Below, one piece after another: positions 1 through 5,099 of a stretch of DNA of 5,225 bases. The stretch spans positions 1 to 5,225 of the forward strand of contig JAJUHR010000147.1 of assembly GCA_029267795.1 (NCBI GenBank), written 5' to 3'. The position numbers and the translations under genes are program-made. The first letter of the stretch is position 1, and each line of letters opens with the position of its first letter. The stretch is from Planctomycetota bacterium. GTDB lineage: Bacteria; Planctomycetota; Phycisphaerae; Phycisphaerales; Phycisphaeraceae. Below the pieces are notes generated by a model. The model was not told where the DNA came from. It did no database searches and saw only the letters and a program-made list of their open reading frames with translations.

Positions 1-306
1 GCCGCGGCCGCGGTGGGCTTCGCGCTGCACGAATCCTCGACGATCGAGGCCGCCCGCCGGCTCACCGTCCCGGTCCTGACCCTGGTGGCGAAGAACGACC
101 TGCACCTGCCCCCCGACGAACACGGACGCGCCGTCGCCGCCGCGATCCGCTCCCCAGGCAGCGCGCTCGTGGAGGTTCCCCACGCCAATCACCTGACGAT
201 TTATCGCTACAGTTGGACCAACGTGGACGAAACGATCGTGACTTTCTGCTCTGGGGTAGGGGTCGCCACCGAAGGCGGTGATGGGGACGCCGAGACGCGG
301 ATGTAA
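1..306 (+). CDS. Alpha/beta hydrolase, C-terminal part (5' end outside window)
   Basis: The frame is open from the first base and ends at TAA 304-306, so about 101 C-terminal residues are present. What is visible fits the end of an alpha/beta-fold hydrolase: a strand VPVLTLVAKND (about nt 67-99) that in this fold carries the catalytic acid Asp, then a helix, then VEVPHANHLTIY (about nt 172-207), where the His of ANH would be the catalytic histidine. The nucleophile elbow (GxSxG) would lie upstream and is not seen, so substrate and exact class cannot be given. The recognisable fold ends near TIVTFC (nt 249). The last 18 residues are Gly/Glu/Asp-rich and lie opposite the 3' tail of the convergent alanine racemase gene, a 100-bp overlap (207-306). 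A GTG at 13 is only an internal codon of the partial gene. I am fairly sure of the fold, unsure of the function. Confidence 0.7.
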   Translation, partial: AAAAVGFALHESSTIEAARRLTVPVLTLVAKNDLHLPPDEHGRAVAAAIRSPGSALVEVPHANHLTIYRYSWTNVDETIVTFCSGVGVATEGGDGDAETRM

Positions 307-1487
307 CGGCGGGGCACACGCGGCGACAACCGGCACAGCATCTCGTAGCAGGAGGACCCCGCCAGGTGCGCCAAACGCGGCAACGCGCAAGGCGAGCTGG
401 GGTCGTCGCTGACCAACTCCACAGTGCTCCCCACTCCCACCCGAGCGCCACGCTGACCCGACAACTCAGTCAGGTCGACGACGATTTGATCCATGCTCAC
501 CCGGCCTAGCACCGGCGCATCGAGGATCGGCCGCCCCTGACCCCCCAGTACCCGCACCACAGCCCGATTGCTCAAAGCCAAAGGGTACCCCTCCGCGTAC
601 CCCACCGGCACAACCCCCAATACCGAATCGCGCCGCAACCGGTACGTGCGGTGGTACCCCACCGCGGTGCCCTTCGGGTACGTCTGGATGTGGTCGATCC
701 GACTCAGCCACCGCACGATCGGCTTTAAGCCACGTCCTTCGGGCAGTGCGGTCTGACCCTCCAGCAGCTCCGCTCCATAGCCCCAGAGCCCTAGGCCGAT
801 CCGCACCATCTGATGATGGTACCGCTGACTGCGTAGGGTCGCGCACGTGTTGCCCAGGTGGGCCAGCACACCCGAGGCAGGCCTCAACTCCCGATGCCGC
901 TGCAGGAGCCGGTTGAAGGACTCCCGTTGTTCTTCCGCAAAAGCTGGGTCGTCGTCCGCCGTCGCCAGGTGCGACATGACCCCTTTCAGTTGAACGTGCG
1001 GCAGGGTGGGCAAGCGCGACAGCACCGCCGCCAGCTGCGCCGCCGACAGGCCCGACCGACTCATCCCCGTATCCACGTACAGATGCACGGGTAAACGACA
1101 CCCCAGCGCCCGTCCCACCCGATCCAGCGCAACGATTTGTTCAGGATCGTGTATCGAAAGGTGCAGCCGCCCCGTCTTCGCCGCACAACACAGCGGATCG
1201 TCGGGGATCAACTCTCGCAAGGGCATCAGCACCAGGATAGGCTGCGGGGTGCTGTGGCGAACCAGCTCGCGGGCCTCCGCGGGGGAATACACGGCGAACA
1301 TATCCACCCCACTCGCCGCCAGATGCTTGGCAAGCGGCACGGCCCCCAACCCGTACGCGTCGGCCTTCACCACAGCGCACAACGTCGGCTGCAGCCCGGC
1401 CTTCGAGCGCGCCAAGACCCTCCGAAACACCTCGACGTTGGCCTCCAGCCTCGCGAGGTTGATCTCCAACCGGCTCAGTTCCGTCAT
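207..1487 (-). CDS. alr: Alanine racemase (PLP-dependent)
   Basis: This enzyme interconverts L- and D-alanine with pyridoxal phosphate in the cytoplasm, supplying D-Ala for peptidoglycan. Counting from the ATG at 1487 the protein has 426 residues. The PLP lysine is K41 in AVVKADAYGLG. VDTGMSRSG (139-147), MSHLA (171-175), AHLGNTCATL (209-218) and VRIGLGLWGYG (228-238) follow the family order. The second catalytic base is Tyr278 in VGYHRTY, followed by VPVGYAEGYP (293-302) and GRVSMDQIVVDLT (328-340). The family normally ends at a motif like YEMLCRLSPRVPRRYI (381-396); a further 30 residues, Ser/Pro/Thr/Val-rich, overlap the hydrolase gene. Start choice: AAAAGGG (1493-1499) lies 5 nt before this ATG, and the family homology begins at once (LEINLARLEANV). 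An in-frame ATG at 1550 would add 21 residues but has no Shine-Dalgarno; the AT-rich TATTAAAAT at 1549-1557 might instead be a -10 element. Transcribed alone, divergent from the helicase. Confidence 0.95.
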   Translation of the reverse strand: MTELSRLEINLARLEANVEVFRRVLARSKAGLQPTLCAVVKADAYGLGAVPLAKHLAASGVDMFAVYSPAEARELVRHSTPQPILVLMPLRELIPDDPLCCAAKTGRLHLSIHDPEQIVALDRVGRALGCRLPVHLYVDTGMSRSGLSAAQLAAVLSRLPTLPHVQLKGVMSHLATADDDPAFAEEQRESFNRLLQRHRELRPASGVLAHLGNTCATLRSQRYHHQMVRIGLGLWGYGAELLEGQTALPEGRGLKPIVRWLSRIDHIQTYPKGTAVGYHRTYRLRRDSVLGVVPVGYAEGYPLALSNRAVVRVLGGQGRPILDAPVLGRVSMDQIVVDLTELSGQRGARVGVGSTVELVSDDPSSPCALPRLAHLAGSSCYEMLCRLSPRVPRRYIRVSASPSPPSVATPTPEQKVTIVSSTLVQL

Positions 1488-1492
1488 CGCCA

Positions 1493-1499
1493 CCCTTTT
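1493..1499 (-). promoter_or_regulatory. Ribosome binding site deciding the alr start
   Basis: On the minus strand AAAAGGG is followed by five bases and then the ATG at 1487. It favours this ATG over the upstream in-frame ATG at 1550, which has no purine-rich element before it. Confidence 0.55.
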
Positions 1500-1620
1500 G
1501 TGCAGCGCGCCAGCCTCGGCAAAAGCACGGTCCGTATCCGCAAGCCCCATTTTAATACACCCGCGGCAGGAATGGGGCGGTCATTTCACCCTTCGTGGCA
1601 AAGCAGCGGCTCAACACACT

Positions 1621-1649
1621 TTGTCCAATACGCCACTAAGCGCTACAAT
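1621..1649 (+). promoter_or_regulatory. Sigma-70-type promoter candidate for the helicase
   Basis: TTGTCC (1621-1626) is separated by exactly 17 bases from TACAAT (1644-1649), which matches five of six positions of the -10 consensus; the -35 box matches four of six. Transcription would begin near 1656 and leave a leader of about 375 nt before the helicase ATG. The same -35 hexamer occurs in the atpG promoter candidate at 5064. Identified by eye only; no transcript data. Confidence 0.5.
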
Positions 1650-1727
1650 AAACGCGTATACCAGCGGGTTCAGCGACTGGCATCGCAGCCACACCGGCCG
1701 AACCTCTGCAGCCAGTTTTGCCCGCAC

Positions 1728-1748
1728 CGAGTCTGCACCGCAGACTTG
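1728..1748 (+). promoter_or_regulatory. Hairpin in the helicase leader
   Basis: The arms CGAGTCTGC and GCAGACTTG pair over nine positions, with one G-U wobble, around a 3-nt loop ACC. No T-tract follows, so it is not an obvious intrinsic terminator. It would lie roughly 70 nt into the proposed helicase transcript. Confidence 0.4.
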
Positions 1749-1925
1749 CGCTTGCTCATTAGGAACAATCATCGGATGAAGCCGGGGGAAGTGATGAATT
1801 CCGCGCTTCTGGGGCCGCCGCAGTCGCCCGCAGGAGGCATTTCAGACCTTTGTGCCATCAAAAATCAACAGAGCCCGCAAACCCATCGGCTAATCGAGAA
1901 CCCCCCGATCACGAAAGAGCGCCGG

Positions 1926-1951
1926 CCCGGCCTTGTGGGTTCTTGGCCGGG
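1926..1951 (+). promoter_or_regulatory. GC-rich hairpin in the helicase leader
   Basis: CCCGGCC (1926-1932) and GGCCGGG (1945-1951) are perfect complements around a 12-nt U/G-rich loop. The all-GC stem should be stable in RNA. It lies about 80 nt before the start codon. No U-run follows. In high-GC DNA a 7-bp stem can arise by chance, so function is inferred only from its position in a long leader. Confidence 0.35.
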
Positions 1952-1994
1952 GAGTCGACACACACGCGACCACGGCAACAACGGGACGCGCAAG

Positions 1995-2016
1995 GCAGCC
2001 GGTGGAGGCGGGCTGC
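1995..2016 (+). promoter_or_regulatory. Hairpin presenting the only GGAGG before the helicase start
   Basis: GCAGCC (1995-2000) pairs perfectly with GGCTGC (2011-2016), leaving a 10-nt loop that contains GGAGG (2004-2008). This is the only strong anti-16S match just upstream of the helicase, but it is 24 nt from the ATG, too far for normal use unless the RNA is folded. The bases right before the ATG (GAAGAAACACC) give only a weak site. Confidence 0.35.
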
Positions 2017-2032
2017 GGATTGAAGAAACACC

Positions 2033-3424
2033 ATGAGCGAAATCTTTGACCCCTCGGTTACGTTCGAACAACTCGGGCTGCGCAGCAGCGTCTTGAAGGG
2101 CCTGCAGGCCGCGGGCTTCCAACACCCCACCGACATCCAGGCCAAACTCATCCCCGTGGCGCTGACCGGCAAGGACGTGATCGGCCAAGCCAAGACCGGC
2201 ACGGGCAAGACCGCCGCCTTCGGCCTGCCCATCCTCAGCCTCGCGGACAAGTCCATCCCGATGCAGGCCCTGATCCTCGTGCCCACGCGCGAGCTGGCAT
2301 CCCAGGTCGCCTCTGAGCTCGAAGCCCTGGGGCAGTTCACCCCCATCCGCACCGCGTGCATCATCGGCGGCGAATCCATGCGGCAGCAGCAACGCTCGGT
2401 CCAGCAGGGCGGACACATCCTCGTCGGCACCCCCGGCCGGGTGATGGACATGCACGACCGCCGCCAGATCCACTTCGACCACGTGCGGTTTATCGTTCTC
2501 GACGAGGTCGACCGCATGCTCGACATCGGCTTCCGCGAAGACATCCGCAAGATCCTTAAGCTCATCACCCGCGACCACCAGACCCTGTTCGTCTCCGCGA
2601 CCATCAGCCCGGAGATCGAGCGCCTGGCCCGCAGCTTCATGAAGCCCGACGCCGTCAAGATCATCACCGCCGCCGGGGCCCTGACGGTCTCGCTCGTCGA
2701 TCAGAAGTACCTCTCGGTGGAACCGTGGGACAAGCGCGCCCTGCTGCTGCACCTACTCCAGCACGAAGAGCCGGACACCACCGTCGTGTTCTGCCGGACC
2801 AAGCAGACCGTCCGCAAGGTCACCGAATACCTGCAGAAGCACGGGATCGACGCCCGCCAGATCCACGGCGACCTGCCCCAGAGCCAGCGCACCCGCGTGA
2901 TGAAGTCGATGCGCAGCGGCAAGCTGGACGTGCTGATCGCCTCCGATCTGGCGGCCCGCGGCTTGGACATCGCCCACATCTCCCACGTGATCAACTACGA
3001 CCTGCCCGAGGACCCGGAAGTGTACGTGCACCGCATCGGGCGCACCGCCCGGGCCGGTCGCCGCGGCACCGCGTGGGCGTTCGTCTGCCCGGACGAGGGC
3101 CAACTGCTGACGCAAATCGAAAAGCTCACGGGCGTGCTCATCGAACGGATGAGCTACCCGGACTTTACCCCCGGCCCGCTCCCCAAGGACATCGCCCAGG
3201 AGCGCAGCAAACAGGCGGCCCGGCCCACTTCGCCGCTCGCCTCGCTGCTCCAACGCACCACACCCCCACCGGTGCAGGAGCTCGACGAGAAACGCCTTGC
3301 GGAGATGTTCCCCGGGGGCTTGGTCCCCAAGACCACTCCCCCGCGGACCCTGGCCGCCAAGTTCCGCACCAAACGCACCCGCGACTCCGCCAAGATCGCC
3401 GCCAAAGAAGGCGAGCCCAAGTGA
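2033..3424 (+). CDS. DEAD-box ATP-dependent RNA helicase (motif II = DEVD)
   Basis: A 463-residue superfamily-2 RNA helicase that would use ATP to open short RNA duplexes, in bacteria usually serving ribosome assembly, mRNA decay or cold adaptation. All core motifs are in order: Q motif with upstream Phe (F11, Q36), motif I AKTGTGKT (53-60), Ia PTRELA (84-89), GG (112-113), Ib TPGR (133-136), motif II DEVD (157-160), III SAT (188-190), IV VVFCRTK (251-257), V ARGLDIA (308-314) and VI HRIGRTARAGRRG (333-345). The DEAD motif has Val in place of Ala; the catalytic Asp and Glu are kept, so it should be active. After about residue 375 comes a tail of about 90 residues rich in Pro, Thr, Lys and Arg, ending in a basic stretch that may bind RNA; it does not look like the DbpA/CsdA domain. 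The start is fixed by an in-frame TGA at 2021-2023. A long leader precedes it and a strong terminator follows 97 nt after the stop. Which paralogue (RhlE-, CsdA-like) cannot be decided. Confidence 0.97.
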   Translation: MSEIFDPSVTFEQLGLRSSVLKGLQAAGFQHPTDIQAKLIPVALTGKDVIGQAKTGTGKTAAFGLPILSLADKSIPMQALILVPTRELASQVASELEALGQFTPIRTACIIGGESMRQQQRSVQQGGHILVGTPGRVMDMHDRRQIHFDHVRFIVLDEVDRMLDIGFREDIRKILKLITRDHQTLFVSATISPEIERLARSFMKPDAVKIITAAGALTVSLVDQKYLSVEPWDKRALLLHLLQHEEPDTTVVFCRTKQTVRKVTEYLQKHGIDARQIHGDLPQSQRTRVMKSMRSGKLDVLIASDLAARGLDIAHISHVINYDLPEDPEVYVHRIGRTARAGRRGTAWAFVCPDEGQLLTQIEKLTGVLIERMSYPDFTPGPLPKDIAQERSKQAARPTSPLASLLQRTTPPPVQELDEKRLAEMFPGGLVPKTTPPRTLAAKFRTKRTRDSAKIAAKEGEPK

Positions 3425-3520
3425 ACTTAGGCCCACCGCGAGGCTCCGAAGGGGCGGATCATTGACCTGCCTCGCTGTGAGGTGCGCTGTGGGCACCAAA
3501 ACACAATGGCCTCGGACTTC

Positions 3521-3563
3521 GAAGCCCATGGAGTGCATGCACTCCGTGGGCTTCTTTCCCTTT
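3521..3563 (+). terminator. Rho-independent terminator of the helicase
   Basis: The arms 3521-3537 (GAAGCCCATGGAGTGCA) and 3538-3554 (TGCACTCCGTGGGCTTC) pair over 17 positions with a single T-G wobble. In RNA the central four bases would form the loop. A pyrimidine tract TTTCCCTTT (3555-3563) follows on the plus strand, matching the helicase's direction. Confidence 0.85.
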
Positions 3564-3575
3564 GCAACGGTGCCT

Positions 3576-3604
3576 GGGGCCCTGCGCAACGACGCCCCGA
3601 TTTT
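3576..3604 (+). terminator. Possible weak second terminator
   Basis: GGGGC (3576-3580) and GCCCC (3594-3598) form a 5-bp stem with a 13-nt loop, followed by GATTTT (3599-3604). It lies just after the main terminator and could act as a backup. The stem is short and may be chance. Confidence 0.25.
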
Positions 3605-3627
3605 GTAGGGCGCTCAAGCCTGCGTAG

Positions 3628-3645
3628 GTCCGGGCCTGCCCGGAC
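3628..3645. other. Tight GC hairpin of unknown role
   Basis: GTCCGGGC and GCCCGGAC are perfect complements separated by only CT, giving a stem of about 7 bp with a 4-nt loop in RNA. No T-run follows on either strand, so a terminator role is not supported. Confidence 0.35.
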
Positions 3646-3723
3646 GATAGGTCGCACGGACTGCCTGTCAGCCAATGCACGTCGGTTTTGTATGTGCCCT
3701 TGGCGAGTCACGGGACAATAGCA

Positions 3724-3755
3724 CAACAACCCCCGATGGGCGTCGGGGGTTGTTG
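3724..3755 (-). terminator. Perfect 13-bp stem-loop, probable terminator of the small secreted protein gene
   Basis: CAACAACCCCCGA (3724-3736) and its exact complement (3743-3755) enclose a 6-nt loop. On the minus strand the stem begins 21 nt after the TGA of the gene ending at 3777 and is followed by TGCTATTGT, moderately U-rich. The U-tract is poor, so it might work in both directions or only block 3' exonucleases. Orientation is chosen mainly from the neighbouring stop codon. Confidence 0.6.
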
Positions 3756-3776
3756 AACGGATTGTCGACCTGGTTG

Positions 3777-4082
3777 TCAGCCGCCGATCGCCGGATCCGC
3801 TGCACGGATCACATCGCCGGCCGAAACGGGGATCGACGGAGGCAGGGTCTCGATGATCTCCTCGGGGGTCGGGCCGCCATGCGGAATCATCCCGCCGGGC
3901 CACGGATCGCTCGCCGGGGGAATGACCAAGTCGGTCCGCCCCGCGAGGAAAATGGCGTCACTACCGTCGACGGTAACGTCCATGGTGACAGCTTTCGCCT
4001 CCATCGGCACCCACAGCAGGGCTGTGACGCACCCCAACGCAAACAAGCGCTTCACCAAGCTCGTTTCCCGACTAACCACCAT
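3777..4082 (-). CDS. Small exported acidic protein of unknown function
   Basis: I do not recognise this gene by name. The 101-residue product starts with a clear signal peptide: a basic n-region ending in VKR (10-12), a hydrophobic core LFALGCVTALLWV (13-25) and a likely signal peptidase I site after AKA (29-31). The lone Cys of the signal (residue 18) is within the core and is not a lipobox. The mature part of about 70 residues has no Cys or Lys, only two Arg and about ten acidic residues, and is rich in Pro and Gly (IPPASDPWPGG, HGGPTPEE, LPPSIP), ending ADPAIGG. It could be a short periplasmic or surface protein, or the N-terminal remnant of a longer secreted protein. The start is set by AAGGA (4092-4096) 9 nt before ATG; the frame stays open upstream to 4253, but that part is Arg-rich and would bury the signal peptide. 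A stem-loop follows the stop. It lies 210 bp downstream of the DUF2238-like gene on the same strand, so co-transcription is possible but not shown. Confidence 0.65.
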   Translation of the reverse strand: MVVSRETSLVKRLFALGCVTALLWVPMEAKAVTMDVTVDGSDAIFLAGRTDLVIPPASDPWPGGMIPHGGPTPEEIIETLPPSIPVSAGDVIRAADPAIGG

Positions 4083-4091
4083 AAAAAGCAG

Positions 4092-4096
4092 TCCTT
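4092..4096 (-). promoter_or_regulatory. Ribosome binding site of the small secreted protein
   Basis: AAGGA on the minus strand sits 9 nt before the ATG at 4082. It selects this start, which places the signal peptide at the N-terminus, over the upstream possible start at 4253. Confidence 0.6.
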
Positions 4097-4292
4097 TTCT
4101 CCCCCGGCAAGGGATATGGCCACGGGCCCGGCGTGCCGATACCTTCAGACACCGATCCACGCGACGACGTGGTCTTATCATGAAACCTACTACACAAACG
4201 CGCCCCTGCAAGTCAGGCGCAAAAAAACGACCAACGTTTTGAACCTGATTCACGATAAGCGACAGGAGAGTTCAGCAAGCAGCCGCGTGGTG

Positions 4293-4958
4293 TCACCCAC
4301 CAGTCTCAGGCCCCATCGAGCAATCGGACGAGCGGCGACCGTACATCCAGATCCCCATCGCAGCGATCGCTGCGCCAAGCAGGTTCGACGCCAGGTCCCA
4401 CCCGGTGTTCATGTACCCGCCCACGTTAGTCTGTGGCACCAGCAGCACCGCCACGAACTCGACGATTTCGTTCAGCGCCCCGAAGCCCACGCCCGCCGCC
4501 GCACAGAGCACCATGAGACCGAACGTCGGCTGGGGGTTCGGGATCCGTGGCTTCAGGGCTGAACGCAGGCCCTGCCAGCAGACCCAGGTCGTCACGCCGA
4601 ACCCGTAGGCGTGCACGACGTGGTCGTACTTTAAATAGCCTGGGATGAACCAGAGGCTGTAGAGCACGCGGATCTCCCCGTTGATCGGCCAACCCCGCGG
4701 CACGGGCATCAACCCGCCTGCCATGTGCGCCAAACCCCAGACGCTTAACGCCCACAGCGCCGCATGGTTCAGCCCCAGCCGCTGGCGGAGCGTCCAAACC
4801 GAGGCGATCAGTACGAGCATGACAGCGATATAGAAGACGAACTCCGCGTTGCCGGTGACGATCGCTGCCACAACCGCCGCTGCCATATACGCCACCGTGA
4901 AGACCACCACGGGCCAGATGGGCTGTTGGAGCACGCTGAGTTCTGCGGTTTGGGCCAT
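4293..4958 (-). CDS. DUF2238 (YjdF-like) integral membrane protein
   Basis: A 221-residue membrane protein with about six predicted helices, near residues 14-34, 40-57, 64-84, 112-131, 147-173 and 185-205. Its polar signature resembles the DUF2238/YjdF family: YDHVVHAYGFG (111-121) with two His in or beside a helix, GALNEIVEF (160-168) with two Glu, and NVGGYMNTGWDLASNLLGA (178-196) with a conserved Trp-Asp pair. Such His/Glu/Asp residues inside the membrane suggest ion or metal contact, but the family has no firmly known function and I assign none. The start at 4958 is favoured because AGGGA (4967-4971) lies 8 nt before the ATG; a second ATG three codons upstream and a TTG at 4997 have no suitable site. 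The short tail after the last helix is Arg/Ser then acidic. The gene is transcribed away from atpG, with 141 bp between them. Recognition is from memory of the motif pattern. Confidence 0.8.
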   Translation of the reverse strand: MAQTAELSVLQQPIWPVVVFTVAYMAAAVVAAIVTGNAEFVFYIAVMLVLIASVWTLRQRLGLNHAALWALSVWGLAHMAGGLMPVPRGWPINGEIRVLYSLWFIPGYLKYDHVVHAYGFGVTTWVCWQGLRSALKPRIPNPQPTFGLMVLCAAAGVGFGALNEIVEFVAVLLVPQTNVGGYMNTGWDLASNLLGAAIAAMGIWMYGRRSSDCSMGPETGG

Positions 4959-4966
4959 GGTCTGCA

Positions 4967-4971
4967 TCCCT
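4967..4971 (-). promoter_or_regulatory. Ribosome binding site of the DUF2238-like gene
   Basis: AGGGA on the minus strand, 8 nt before the ATG at 4958. It decides between three in-frame starts (4997 TTG, 4967 ATG, 4958 ATG); the site would overlap the 4967 ATG itself. Confidence 0.55.
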
Positions 4972-4997
4972 ATGGGCAAGCTCCGGGAATTCCACAA

Positions 4998-5060
4998 TTT
5001 TCCGGGGGGCGGGGGGGCTTCCGAGGGCCGGGCTTCCGGGGGCCGGGGACTTCCGGGGGG
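4998..5060 (+). repeat. Imperfect G-rich tandem repeats with seven G-runs
   Basis: A unit of about 15-19 bp, roughly TTCCGGGGGCCGGG, is repeated about four times: starting near 5000, 5019, 5034 and 5051, with CTTCCG at 5018, 5033 and 5050. The plus strand carries runs of 6, 7, 3, 3, 5, 4 and 6 G separated by 1-7 bases, which meets the usual pattern for an intramolecular G-quadruplex. It lies between the DUF2238-like gene and the atpG promoter. The long single-base runs also make this a likely site of length variation or sequencing error. Confidence 0.75.
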
Positions 5061-5063
5061 CGA

Positions 5064-5091
5064 TTGTCCCGAGTCTGGTTGCCGGTATGAT
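5064..5091 (+). promoter_or_regulatory. atpG promoter candidate, -10 box almost touching the start codon
   Basis: TTGTCC (5064-5069), a 16-base spacer and TATGAT (5086-5091, five of six consensus positions). Only eight bases separate the -10 box from the ATG at 5100, so transcription would start within about 0-3 nt of the start codon. No Shine-Dalgarno sequence precedes this ATG, which agrees with a leaderless or nearly leaderless mRNA. The -35 hexamer equals that of the helicase promoter candidate. Confidence 0.5.
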
Positions 5092-5099
5092 ACGCCGCC

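Larger units (their letters stand above)
1551..2032. other. Divergent intergenic region between alr and the DEAD-box helicase
   Basis: About 480 bp without a gene I can support. It holds a promoter candidate toward the helicase (1621-1649), three perfect or near-perfect hairpins (1728-1748, 1926-1951, 1995-2016) and an isolated AGGAGG (1832-1837) before a very short reading frame. Base composition is less GC-extreme than in the coding regions, especially at 1600-1660. Reading frames crossing this region (for example on the plus strand running in from inside alr) have no family resemblance and look like chance in GC-rich DNA. No clear promoter for alr was found; a weak pair TTTATT-N16-TATTGG can be read on the minus strand around 1625-1655. 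Confidence 0.6.
3425..3776. other. Convergent intergenic region between the helicase and the small secreted protein
   Basis: About 350 bp with no gene I can support on either strand. It contains a strong intrinsic terminator for the helicase (3521-3563), a weaker GC stem followed by TTTT (3576-3604), a tight 8-bp GC hairpin (3628-3645) and a perfect 13-bp stem near the end of the opposite gene (3724-3755). Short reading frames that cross it lack family resemblance and run through the terminator stems. Confidence 0.6.

Noticed and set aside
1551..2032. tRNA or known riboswitch in the helicase leader
   Set aside because: No cloverleaf, TpsiC-loop motif or recognisable riboswitch core was found by eye.
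1137..2036. Long plus-strand reading frame (299 codons) opposite alr and across the intergenic region
   Set aside because: Most of it mirrors alr, which has full family motifs; the translation is low-complexity Arg/His/Gln/Pro with no resemblance to known proteins.
1865..2752. Minus-strand frames opposite the helicase (295 and 252 codons)
   Set aside because: Shadows of the helicase coding strand in high-GC DNA; no domain motifs and no start signals.
2725..3589. Other-frame readings over the helicase 3' half on both strands
   Set aside because: Arg/Pro/Ala/Gly-rich chance frames; those crossing 3521-3554 run through the terminator stem.
3691..3718. Minus-strand TTGTCC (3713-3718) as a promoter reading toward the helicase 3' end
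   Set aside because: No acceptable -10 box at 16-18 bp spacing; the hexamer lies in a terminator flank.
4206..4228. CCTGCAAGTCAGG hairpin beside a run of seven A, as a terminator
   Set aside because: The T-run lies on the wrong side of the stem for a terminator of the minus-strand genes, and no plus-strand gene ends here.
4083..4253. N-terminal extension of the small secreted protein to 4253
   Set aside because: The added 57 residues are Arg-rich and would place the signal peptide internally; a good ribosome binding site supports 4082.
3675..4562. Plus-strand frame of 295 codons across the two minus-strand envelope genes
   Set aside because: No conserved features, and it conflicts with a signal-peptide gene and a membrane protein gene on the opposite strand, both with ribosome binding sites.
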